This document shows, piece by piece, positions 1-6,752 of a stretch of DNA of 11,281 nucleotides. The position numbers were made by a program, and so were the translations under genes. The stretch lies in contig WFRP01000202.1 of assembly GCA_015486505.1 (NCBI GenBank), positions 1 through 11,281 of the forward strand. Direction: 5' to 3'. The first letter of the stretch is position 1, and every line of letters starts with the position of its first letter. Source of the stretch: Pseudomonadota bacterium. GTDB taxonomy: Bacteria > Desulfobacterota > Anaeroferrophillalia > Anaeroferrophillales > Tharpellaceae. The notes below the pieces were generated by a model, which worked only from the letters and a program-made list of their open reading frames with translations, searched no databases and was not told the origin of the DNA.

Positions 1-80
1 ATGATGGCGACGACGATCATTAATTCGATGAGGGTGAAACCTTGTCTGTTTTTCCATACTTTTTTCGTACTTTTCTTCAT
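1..80 (-). CDS. Type IV prepilin (PilA-like or pseudopilin), N-terminal fragment
   Basis: The reverse strand from base 80 reads MKKSTKKVWKNRQG, then FTLIELMIVVAI, and runs off the left edge after 26 codons. This is the class III (type IV pilin) signal: a short basic leader of 14 residues ending in Gly, the prepilin peptidase site G14/F15, Glu at mature position 5, and the start of the hydrophobic helix that anchors the subunit in the inner membrane and packs the pilus core. The ATG is preceded by GGAGAG at a normal distance. Because the variable C-terminal part is outside the window, a major pilin (PilA), a minor pilin and a type II secretion pseudopilin cannot be told apart. The nearby pilT favours a type IV pilus subunit. 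It is divergent from the 708-residue gene at 720. Confidence 0.93.
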   Translation of the reverse strand, partial: MKKSTKKVWKNRQGFTLIELMIVVAI

Positions 81-84
81 GACT

Positions 85-90
85 CTCTCC
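85..90 (-). promoter_or_regulatory. Ribosome binding site of the prepilin gene
   Basis: Reverse-strand GGAGAG lies 4 bases before the ATG at 80 (6 bases if only GGAG is counted). It is a strong Shine-Dalgarno sequence and fixes the start codon of the pilin fragment. Confidence 0.75.
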
Positions 91-491
91 TTTTTTGGTT
101 AGTTTAAAGATTTTTTCGTTATTAAAAGATAACCTCAATTTGCAACCTGATTGTTCAACCTTGCCTGAACATTTTCAGGTTATACCTTAACGCGTCATTG
201 TGCGTCTTTCACTTACAAACAACTGCAAAGATGATACCAGCACCAGATCAAGGTCAGAAAAATAATTTAAAATATTTTTACTATTTAATTTCATCGAGTT
301 ACCAACCATAGCAGAAACACATAGAGAAATCCATATATTAGTACAGAGAACCAACCAAATGCGCGCACTGACAATCTCCGTCATCTGGTTGTGACATTTT
401 TTGTCACATTGCAGCGAGCTGACTTTTCCGGCAATGGCTGGATGCTTATCATAAACATATTCGCAGATTGTCTCAGGCTGCCTTATCAAAC

Positions 492-520
492 TTGACTAAG
501 TCAGCATATTAGTCTAAAGT
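492..520 (+). promoter_or_regulatory. Candidate sigma-70-type promoter for the 708-residue gene
   Basis: TTGACT (492-497, 5 of 6 matches to TTGACA) is followed after exactly 17 bases by TAAAGT (515-520, 4 of 6 matches to TATAAT). Transcription would start near 527, leaving a leader of about 190 bases that includes the GCGGGA/TCCCGC hairpin and the 32-bp repeat at 597. One such match is expected by chance in AT-rich DNA of this length, so this is only a candidate. Confidence 0.28.
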
Positions 521-596
521 GAGAGCTAATTCAAGACATTATGTTCCGTTGATTATCAAGATACTGATGCGGGAACAAATCCCGCAACCCAATCGA

Positions 597-628
597 GTCT
601 TGCGGCCCGTATCCAGGGGCACTTCCGA
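597..628 (+). repeat. 32-bp intergenic repeat, copy 1
   Basis: The sequence beginning GTCTTGCGGCCCG and ending ACTTCCGA recurs at 6652-6683 with the same length and 28 of 32 identical bases. The four differences are all transitions in the middle. In copy 2 the middle is close to the palindrome GTACCC/GGGTAC. It lies in the leader of the 708-residue gene, 92 bases before its start codon. No coding content. Its wider distribution is unknown from this window. Confidence 0.7.
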
Positions 629-719
629 TGGTCGCAAATGAATGTTCTGTAAGGCACCAAAAAAATAAGTTGCAATCACCCTTTACCTATAACAGCTACG
701 GAAAATCAGAGCGCATCAG

Positions 720-2846
720 ATGCTGACTGACGATAAACTGGCCCGGATTTTAACCGATCTCAAGCTGCTCTCGCCGAAAGAGCTGCGCAACGCCCGGGAA
801 CGCCAGAGAAATGTTGAGAATGAGGGTCTTGAAGAGAGCCTCATCTTTCTCGGCCTGGCCGACTATGCCAAATTGGGTCAGGCTTACGCCAGCCATTACG
901 AAACCGCCTACTACCCGATTTTTCATTCCGGGATTTCGGCGGAAGTGAAAGAACGCTTCCCGCTGCAATTTGTCAAAAAAGCTATGACCTTACCGATTGC
1001 CGTAACTGACAGTCAAGGTTTTTCAATGGTCAGCTGCGAGCCCGACAACGACCTCAGCAAAAGCTTGATCGAGCAGTTTGCCCGGGGCGCAAAAGTTGAC
1101 CTGAAAGTTGCCTCCCGGATTGAAATTGAAGACAGCATCAGCCACTATTATCTGGAGAAGCCGGTAAAAAGAGAGAAGCGGGAGATCAGGCTCCCCTTTG
1201 AATTCAAAATCCTGGATCTTGACGACAGTTCTGAAGAGAGCCACAAGGATCAGGATAAGAGCGCCGGTGCCGGGCTTATGCAGACCGGCGGCAAAAGGGT
1301 AATCCTGATTGAGCCCGATCATAAAATCCGCAACGCGCTGGCGACCCTCCTGCAGCGGGAAGGTTATAAGGTCGCGGCCGTCGTCGATGAAGAAGAGGCC
1401 ATCAAGGAACTTCTGAATGAAGACGCGGTCTATCTTTTAACCAGACGGATTTTCAGCTCCCGGACCCGGCGTCTGGAAAGCACTATAAATGAATACGGCC
1501 GAAGGGTGGAGATTCGTTTCTTCAGCAATATAGGCGGTATTATTCTGGGCGAAGAGCTCTCTTCCGAAGAGTTGTTCCGCAACTATCTCTCCACCGTCAA
1601 ACTGCTGCTGGAATCTTTAACCAGAGAGCAACCGGAGATTGCCAGAGCCTGTCATCTCACCGCCCATTACGCCCGGCTGATGGCGACCGCCCTGGGCCTC
1701 AAACGCAGATCACAACAAGCCCTGCTCCTGGCTGTCTACCTGAAAGAGATTGGCCTCTACAACGGCGACGACGAATCCGGCGCCGAAAGCAATATTCTCT
1801 CTTTAATCCCGGTTTTACCCTATGAAAAGTCGGCTGCCGCTTTGAAAAAAATTGAAGACAGCTTCAACCTTTCCGAAATAATCGCCCAGATCAACCTGCC
1901 GGCCGCTAAAGCGCTGCCGCCCGCCAGAATAATTACGCTGCTGACCTGGTTTGTCAACGAGTTCGGCGTAAACCCTGAAAACGAAGTTACCACCGCAAAT
2001 TTTCGCAAGCAACTCAGCCTGGAACCTGAGGGTTTAATCGACAGTCATCTGGCGGAAGAGTTCCTGCAGATTATAAGTCACGAACAGCACCTGACCGGCC
2101 GGACCCGCGGCAACGGCACTATCCTGATTATCGACCCGACTTTCGAACGGGACCACAGCGACCTTTACAATCGCTTTATCAAGGAAAGTTACGAAATAAG
2201 TTTCGCCCGAAATGAGGAACAGGCGGCAGCCCATCTGGAGCAGCAACGCGTAATTCTGATTATCAGTGAATTACGCCAGCAAAACTACAACGGTATCGAG
2301 TTCTGCCGCAAAGCCAAACAGAGTCACCCGCACCTGCCGTTCTGTTTTTTTACGTCGGAAAATCGGGAAAATCTGATTTCCAAAGCCCTGATTGCCGGAG
2401 CCGACGATTTCCTCTCTAAAGGGAGCAGCGACCAGGTAGTTTTCCTGAAACTCAACCGCCTGGCCCAACAAAATCGACACGCTAACCGGCCCGCCGGCGA
2501 TGGCGGGGTCTCGGGCTCGCTGCAAGAGATGGGTTTTATGGAAACCGTCCAGATTCTGGCTAATCGAGAGAAGGATGCTCTGATAAAAATCACGAATAAG
2601 GACAACCAGGTAGCTGAAGTCTACCTGCACGCCGGTGAAATCATTTATGCCGGCTGCAAGAATCTTGAAGGTGAAAGCGCCATTTACGAACTTCTCAGCT
2701 GGGAAGATGGTTTCTTTCAGGTTATCACCCCGAAAAAACTGCCGGAGAGAAATGTTTTCGGCAGCACCGAAGCGATTATGCTTGAAGGCTGCCGTCTGCT
2801 TGACGAAGAGTCGCGGGATCTGCAGGAAGCCATGAACCAGGAATGA
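720..2846 (+). CDS. MshEN / degenerate receiver / HD-like / receiver / DUF4388 multidomain protein
   Basis: Five regions can be read. Residues 1-145 resemble the MshEN (GspE/PilB N-terminal) domain, known in MshE to bind c-di-GMP. Residues 193-290 look like a receiver fold (VILIEPD start) with no Asp at the acceptor strand. Residues 305-415 resemble an HDOD/HD-GYP helical core (CHLTAHYARLMATALGL), but the HD pair is KE (342-343). Residues 466-585 form a second receiver that keeps D472, T545 and K567 but has Glu517 where the phosphorylated Asp is expected. Residues 597-700 match the DUF4388 (PatA-like) pattern, including YLHAGEIIYA. There is no transmembrane segment, so it is probably cytoplasmic. 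Lacking an ATPase domain, it is not a PilB. A role as a pilus-linked regulator or scaffold is inferred from the domain mix and from pilin and pilT next door. The start at 720 has only a weak upstream GGAAA. It converges on pilT with a 5-base gap. Domain names are from pattern recognition, not a search. Confidence 0.85.
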   Translation: MLTDDKLARILTDLKLLSPKELRNARERQRNVENEGLEESLIFLGLADYAKLGQAYASHYETAYYPIFHSGISAEVKERFPLQFVKKAMTLPIAVTDSQGFSMVSCEPDNDLSKSLIEQFARGAKVDLKVASRIEIEDSISHYYLEKPVKREKREIRLPFEFKILDLDDSSEESHKDQDKSAGAGLMQTGGKRVILIEPDHKIRNALATLLQREGYKVAAVVDEEEAIKELLNEDAVYLLTRRIFSSRTRRLESTINEYGRRVEIRFFSNIGGIILGEELSSEELFRNYLSTVKLLLESLTREQPEIARACHLTAHYARLMATALGLKRRSQQALLLAVYLKEIGLYNGDDESGAESNILSLIPVLPYEKSAAALKKIEDSFNLSEIIAQINLPAAKALPPARIITLLTWFVNEFGVNPENEVTTANFRKQLSLEPEGLIDSHLAEEFLQIISHEQHLTGRTRGNGTILIIDPTFERDHSDLYNRFIKESYEISFARNEEQAAAHLEQQRVILIISELRQQNYNGIEFCRKAKQSHPHLPFCFFTSENRENLISKALIAGADDFLSKGSSDQVVFLKLNRLAQQNRHANRPAGDGGVSGSLQEMGFMETVQILANREKDALIKITNKDNQVAEVYLHAGEIIYAGCKNLEGESAIYELLSWEDGFFQVITPKKLPERNVFGSTEAIMLEGCRLLDEESRDLQEAMNQE

Positions 2847-2851
2847 GGGTC

Positions 2852-3904
2852 TCACTCCTCTTTGATAAATTTACTTTTATCCTCAGCATAAATCAGCGCT
2901 TCTTTACTGGTAATTTTCCCCGCCGCCAACAGCTCCTGCAGGTGTTGGTCAATCGTCTGCATACCCAGTTTTTTCCCGGTTTGCAGGATTGACGGAATCT
3001 GGAAAGTTTTGCCCTCACGAATCAGATTACCAACCGCCTGGGTTCCGACCAGGATCTCCAGGGCCGCGACCCGGCCCTTACCATCGGCAGTCTTCAACAG
3101 TTGCTGGGCAATCACCCCCTTCAGAGATTCACTCAGCATGGTGCGAATCTGACTCTGCTGATCGCGGGGAAAAGCATCAATTATTCGATCAACAGTTTTA
3201 GCGGCGCTGCTGGTATGCAGGGTTCCGAAAACCAGCAATCCGACTTCAGCCGCCGTAATCGCCAGAGCGATAGTCTCAAGGTCGCGCATTTCGCCAACCA
3301 TAATCACATTCGGGTCTTCCCGCAAAGCTGCCTTGAGACCGCTGGCAAAGCTTTCGACATGAACCCCGATCTGGCGCTGCATTATCAGACAGGTCTGATT
3401 TTCGTGAATAAATTCCAGCGGATCTTCCAGCGTAATTACATGGGCTTTACGCTCTTTGTTCAAAAGGTCAATCATCGCCGCCATCGTCGTTGATTTCCCG
3501 CTGCCGGTCGGCCCGGTAACAATCACCAGCCCTTTACGCAGCCGGGCCAGCCCCCGGACTACCGGCGGCAGGCCGAGATCGCTGAAAGTCATAATGTCAT
3601 GCGGAATCAGCCGAAAAACCGCGCCTAACCCCCCGTGCTTAAAGAAAACATTACCGCGAAAACGGGAAACCCCTTTAATCTCATAAGCAAAATCGAGATC
3701 AAATTCGGTTTCAAAATGTTCGATCCCCGACTGCGGAATAATCTCATAAACCAGTAGCCGCACCTCCTCTTCACTGAGTTCATGATAGGCAATCCGTTCA
3801 AGTTCACCATTGATCCTCAAGAGCGGGGCCGCACCGGAGGTAACATGCAAATCGGAGGCTTTGTACTCAATCATCAGTTTAAGCAGGGCATCTATTTTGG
3901 CCAT
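2852..3904 (-). CDS. pilT: Type IV pilus retraction ATPase PilT
   Basis: At 350 residues it is the usual PilT length. PilT is a cytoplasmic hexameric ATPase at the pilus base that powers depolymerisation of pilin, giving retraction, twitching motility and DNA uptake. All family motifs are visible: the N-terminal PAS-like part with SDLHVTSG (17-24), Walker A GPTGSGKST (131-139), the Asp box ITLEDP (157-162), Walker B with catalytic Glu VIMVGEMRD (200-208, E205), the His box GTLHTSSAAKTVDRIIDAFP (227-246), and a version of the PilT C-terminal signature, AVGNLIRE (290-297, usually AIRNLIRE). The ATG at 3904 has GAGG just upstream. The gene is downstream of the PBP1A gene but separated from it by a 210-bp inverted-terminus repeat ending 26 bases before its start codon, so its promoter lies in or beyond that element. 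A paralogue such as PilU is less likely given the close motif fit. Confidence 0.97.
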   Translation of the reverse strand: MAKIDALLKLMIEYKASDLHVTSGAAPLLRINGELERIAYHELSEEEVRLLVYEIIPQSGIEHFETEFDLDFAYEIKGVSRFRGNVFFKHGGLGAVFRLIPHDIMTFSDLGLPPVVRGLARLRKGLVIVTGPTGSGKSTTMAAMIDLLNKERKAHVITLEDPLEFIHENQTCLIMQRQIGVHVESFASGLKAALREDPNVIMVGEMRDLETIALAITAAEVGLLVFGTLHTSSAAKTVDRIIDAFPRDQQSQIRTMLSESLKGVIAQQLLKTADGKGRVAALEILVGTQAVGNLIREGKTFQIPSILQTGKKLGMQTIDQHLQELLAAGKITSKEALIYAEDKSKFIKEE

Positions 3905-3930
3905 AAAAAACCTCGGGTTTATGAACTACT

Positions 3931-4140
3931 TGTAACTATTCAGCCAAATTTTACCCCCCCACCTTCTGGAGGGGGCGGGGGTGGTTTTTCGTAAGCGGTT
4001 GCGGAAACGATTTCGTTGTTTTTCCCAGCGAGCGGGAGCCCATTAACATTGCAACTGTTTGAGCGTGAGCGAGTTTTGCAAGGCGGGCGCAGCGGCGGAG
4101 AAAAACCGCGCCCGACCCCGGATTCGGCTGAATAGTTACA
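3931..4140 (+). repeat. MITE-like repeat with inverted termini, full copy A
   Basis: A 210-bp non-coding element. Its left end TGTAACTATTCAGCC is repeated inverted at its right end (GGCTGAATAGTTACA); the similarity extends inward three more bases after one mismatch. Internal landmarks are a G/C-run hairpin at 3954-3977 (loop TTCT), AACGA-TT-TCGTT near 4005, a TTGCAA/TTGCAA pair around GAGCGTGAGCGAG, and GCGG/CCGC around AGAAAAA near 4095-4110. The same element lies inverted at 10416-10658, and its left end is at 6681-6741. It fills nearly all of the space between the PBP1A and pilT genes. No clear target-site duplication touches its ends; CTACTT occurs at 3926-3931 and again 2 bases outside the right end (4142-4147). 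No transposase is present, so a non-autonomous element is the natural reading, but the mobiliser is unknown. Confidence 0.88.
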
Positions 4141-4157
4141 CCTACTTTTGATATTTA

Positions 4158-6566
4158 CTACTCATTGTTAAACAAACTCTCTTCCAGTTCTTCCGCTGAA
4201 ACCGGCTGTGAAAATTCAGTCGGAACGGTGCCTTCCTTGAAACACTCGAAGATGGTTTTCTTGCTCTCCGGCACCGCGAGCAGACCGGTCTTTTCATCGA
4301 TATTGGCAAAGACAATCCCTTCCGGCACCTTAAAGTTTTCCGGCGGCATTTTCGCCAGCGCCACCCGCATAAAATCGATCCAGATCGGACAGGCGGCCCG
4401 TGCCCCGGTTTCGTGACGGCCTAAAGGTTTAAGTTCATCAAAACCGACCCAGACCCCGGTTACCAGTTGCGGGGCATAGCCCATAAACCAGGCATCGTAA
4501 TAGTCATTGGTGGTTCCGGTTTTCCCGGCCAGAGGCCGTTTCAAGGCCCGGCCCGCCCGCCGGCCGGTACCGCGTTTGACGACATCGGCGAGCATACTCG
4601 TCATCAGATAGGCGGTCTGGGGCGAGATTACCGGTTTGGCGTCCGGCGGCATTAAGGCTGTCAGTTCCAGCCCGCCCAGAAACGCGCTTTCCCGCTCTTC
4701 CAGAATTTCTCCGTGCCGATCTTCGACCCGCTTAATAAATACCGGTTTCAGCAAACGGCCCTGATTGGCGAAAACCCCGTAGGCAGTGGTCAATTCCATC
4801 AGCGAAACCCCGGAAGAGCCTAAAGCCAGAGTCAAATCAGCATTTAATTTGGAAGTAATCCCCATCTTTCTCGCGTAATCGATCACTTTCCGGATTCCGA
4901 TTTGGCGCAGCATCTTGATGGTTACCAGATTCCGTGAATGAATCAGGGCCTGGCGCACGGTGGTCGGGCCATAGAATTTCTGCTCATAGTTACGCGGTTT
5001 CCAGGCCGAGCTCCAGTCGTCACCGCCATCTTTATAGACAATCGGACTGTCAAGAAAGATCGATGCCGGAGTCAGGCCGTTGTCGAGACCGGCGGCATAG
5101 ATAATCGGCTTAAAGGCGGAACCCGGTGAGCGCCGGGACTGGATTGCCCGATTAAATTCGCTTGCCTGAAAATCCCGGCCGCCGACCATCGCCTTGACCA
5201 GACCGCTGTGCGGCTCTAAAGCCAAAAGCGCCGCTTCGGCTTCGGGCGCTTCTTCGAGACTCACCCGAACTTTCGGCACCACTTCACCAGTAACTTTTTT
5301 AATCCTGACCCACACCACATCGCCGACACTGAGCGCTGCTGACGGTTTTTTTATCCGGGCTCCGGGATAACGGGCGCCGTTTACGGGGTTGGGACGTTTC
5401 GCCCAGGCCATATCCTGCAAACGCAAATCGGCCAGGAGAGAACCGATATCAAGTTTCACATTTTTGTGCTTATCATCGACGGAAACCACCAGAGCTTTAG
5501 TATAACGACCGACACTCAACCCGGCCTTATCAAGCTGCTGCCGCGCCCTGGTTAATTCGGCGATAAAATGATCCTGAGCTGATTTATCAGAAATATTCTC
5601 TAAAGGCCCGCGAAAGCCGCGCCTTTTGGCGAGTTCACGCAGCCCCTTATCGATCCCTTTACGGGCCGCCCGCTGCCAGACGACATTAACTCCGGTATAA
5701 ACCTGCAAGCCTTCCTTGTAGAGTTTATCATAACCATATTTTTTCTCAAGATAGCGCCGCACATGCTCGGTATAGTATGGGGTTTTCGCGGAAGGGTCGG
5801 TTTTGGAAACCAGAACCACCTTGGTCATCAGCGCCTTTTTCAGCTGCGCCTGGGTAATAAAGCCAAGTTCCAGCATCCGCCCGAGCACATAACGCTGCCG
5901 GGCGGCGGAACGTTGCGGATTTTTAATCGGGGAAAGCCGGCTCGGCGCTTTCGGCATTCCGGCAATGATGGTCATTTCCGCCAGGTTGAGATCCCGGGTT
6001 TTCTTGCCGAAATAGCGTTGCGAAGCCATCTCGACCCCGTACATCCCGTGGCCCAAATAGATCTGATTGAGATAAATAAATAAAATTTCATCTTTGGAAA
6101 GGTATTTTTCGATCCGATAGGCTAAAATCGCCTCTTTAATCTTGCGTTTAAATTTCCGCTCCGGGGTTAAAAGCAGTGATTTAGTCACCTGCTGAGTTAT
6201 GGTACTGCCACCCTGAACAATCTTGCCGGCCTTAACATTTTTCACCATCGCCCGGGCGATTCCGACAAAATCCAGCCCTTTATGCTCATAAAAACGACTG
6301 TCCTCACTGGCGATAAAGGCTTTTTTCAACAGATCGGGGATCTCTTCAATCGGCACGATTTTCCGCTTTTCAACCCCGAACCGGCCAATCAACTCACCAT
6401 CATCGGCAAAAATCTCGGTTATGGTATAGGGGTGATAATCTTTAAGAGAGGTAATCTGCGGCAGATCCTGAGCATAATAATAGAAGATCCCGGCAACCGA
6501 AGCGACCCCGGCTATAATTGCCAGAACGAAGAGTAAGAACAGGATTTTAATGGTTTTTCGTAACAT
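4158..6566 (-). CDS. mrcA: Class A penicillin-binding protein 1A (transglycosylase/transpeptidase)
   Basis: At 802 residues it has the normal size for PBP1A. It polymerises lipid II into glycan strands and crosslinks the peptides, anchored in the inner membrane and acting in the periplasm. Residues 8-30 form the single membrane segment. The GT51 glycosyltransferase follows, with EDSRFYEHKG (catalytic E88) and GGSTITQQ (119-126). An OB-like linker region at about 320-430 is typical of the 1A group. The transpeptidase has SAFK (nucleophile S483, K486), SRN (544-546) and KTGTT (682-686). The C-terminus is acidic and short. The ATG at 6566 has no clear Shine-Dalgarno, but no better start was seen since the membrane segment begins at once after it. 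It lies between repeat copies C (upstream) and A (downstream), in line with rsmA and pilT. Confidence 0.97.
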   Translation of the reverse strand: MLRKTIKILFLLFVLAIIAGVASVAGIFYYYAQDLPQITSLKDYHPYTITEIFADDGELIGRFGVEKRKIVPIEEIPDLLKKAFIASEDSRFYEHKGLDFVGIARAMVKNVKAGKIVQGGSTITQQVTKSLLLTPERKFKRKIKEAILAYRIEKYLSKDEILFIYLNQIYLGHGMYGVEMASQRYFGKKTRDLNLAEMTIIAGMPKAPSRLSPIKNPQRSAARQRYVLGRMLELGFITQAQLKKALMTKVVLVSKTDPSAKTPYYTEHVRRYLEKKYGYDKLYKEGLQVYTGVNVVWQRAARKGIDKGLRELAKRRGFRGPLENISDKSAQDHFIAELTRARQQLDKAGLSVGRYTKALVVSVDDKHKNVKLDIGSLLADLRLQDMAWAKRPNPVNGARYPGARIKKPSAALSVGDVVWVRIKKVTGEVVPKVRVSLEEAPEAEAALLALEPHSGLVKAMVGGRDFQASEFNRAIQSRRSPGSAFKPIIYAAGLDNGLTPASIFLDSPIVYKDGGDDWSSAWKPRNYEQKFYGPTTVRQALIHSRNLVTIKMLRQIGIRKVIDYARKMGITSKLNADLTLALGSSGVSLMELTTAYGVFANQGRLLKPVFIKRVEDRHGEILEERESAFLGGLELTALMPPDAKPVISPQTAYLMTSMLADVVKRGTGRRAGRALKRPLAGKTGTTNDYYDAWFMGYAPQLVTGVWVGFDELKPLGRHETGARAACPIWIDFMRVALAKMPPENFKVPEGIVFANIDEKTGLLAVPESKKTIFECFKEGTVPTEFSQPVSAEELEESLFNNE

Positions 6567-6651
6567 AAGTTTATGAAAGCTGTAAGCCTGAGACCGGAAG
6601 CTGGAGACTTAATGTTGAAAATTTAAATTTCGCCTTTCTTTGCGTCTTGGC

Positions 6652-6683
6652 GTCTTGCGGCCCGCACCCAAGGGTACTTCCGA
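6652..6683 (+). repeat. 32-bp intergenic repeat, copy 2
   Basis: Matches 597-628 at 28 of 32 bases without gaps. Its last bases CGA are shared with the first bases of repeat copy C, so the two elements abut. Just before it (6640-6660) is a short tandem, TGCGTCTTGG then CGTCTTGCGG, and before that the palindrome AAATTTAAATTT (6619-6630). The stretch 6567-6651 otherwise holds the leader of the PBP1A gene, and no promoter was recognised there. Confidence 0.68.
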
Positions 6684-6741
6684 AAACCACCCCCGCCCCC
6701 TCCAGAAGGTGGGGGGGGTAAAATTTGGCTGAATAGTTACA
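6681..6741 (-). repeat. MITE-like repeat, truncated copy C (one terminus only)
   Basis: Sixty-one bases, inverted relative to copy A, ending in GGCTGAATAGTTACA. It matches the first 60-odd bases of copy A except for one base in an A-run and one in a G-run (8 G here, 7 in A). It keeps the terminal repeat and the C/G-run hairpin and stops exactly where the 32-bp repeat at 6652-6683 begins. The other terminus is absent. It occupies the 3' flank of rsmA (stop at 6753) and lies upstream of the PBP1A gene. Confidence 0.85.
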
Positions 6742-6752
6742 AATGTTTTACA

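Larger units (their letters stand above)
81..719. other. Long AT-rich divergent intergenic region, no convincing gene
   Basis: This is 639 bases between the divergent pilin and 708-residue genes. The part from about 90 to 540 is visibly richer in A/T than the flanking genes. A 100-codon minus-strand frame (187-489) has Cys/Ser/Ile-rich, domain-free content and no good ribosome site, so it is not called. Small inverted repeats are present: CCTGAA/TTCAGG at 164-169 and 174-179 with a 4-base loop, and GCGGGA/TCCCGC at 569-574 and 580-585 with a 5-base loop. Neither is followed by a T-run on either strand, so they are not called terminators; operators or an mRNA leader hairpin are possible. The region must contain the pilin promoter and probably the promoter of the gene at 720. 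No c-di-GMP riboswitch pattern was recognised. Confidence 0.6.

Noticed and set aside
130..160. Possible sigma-54 promoter for the pilin gene (GGTTGCA as the -12 element)
   Set aside because: The -12 part fits, but at the required distance the -24 GG dinucleotide is missing (AA instead).
187..489. Minus-strand 100-codon open frame in the left intergenic region
   Set aside because: Its composition is unlike the neighbouring genes, with no domain pattern and no good Shine-Dalgarno. AT-rich DNA of this length gives such frames by chance.
500..719. Riboswitch (c-di-GMP type) in the leader of the 708-residue gene
   Set aside because: Hairpins are present, but the conserved GEMM core and tetraloop-receptor pattern could not be found.
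2271..2855. Minus-strand 194-codon open frame opposite the 708-residue gene
   Set aside because: It is Phe- and Val-rich, as expected from the complement of Glu/Lys/Asp-rich coding. The plus-strand frame has clear receiver and DUF4388 patterns.
3931..4140. Repeat copies as remnants of a CRISPR array or a coding transposon
   Set aside because: Copies are far apart with no regular spacers, and no transposase residues are readable in any frame; frames inside are interrupted and differ between copies.
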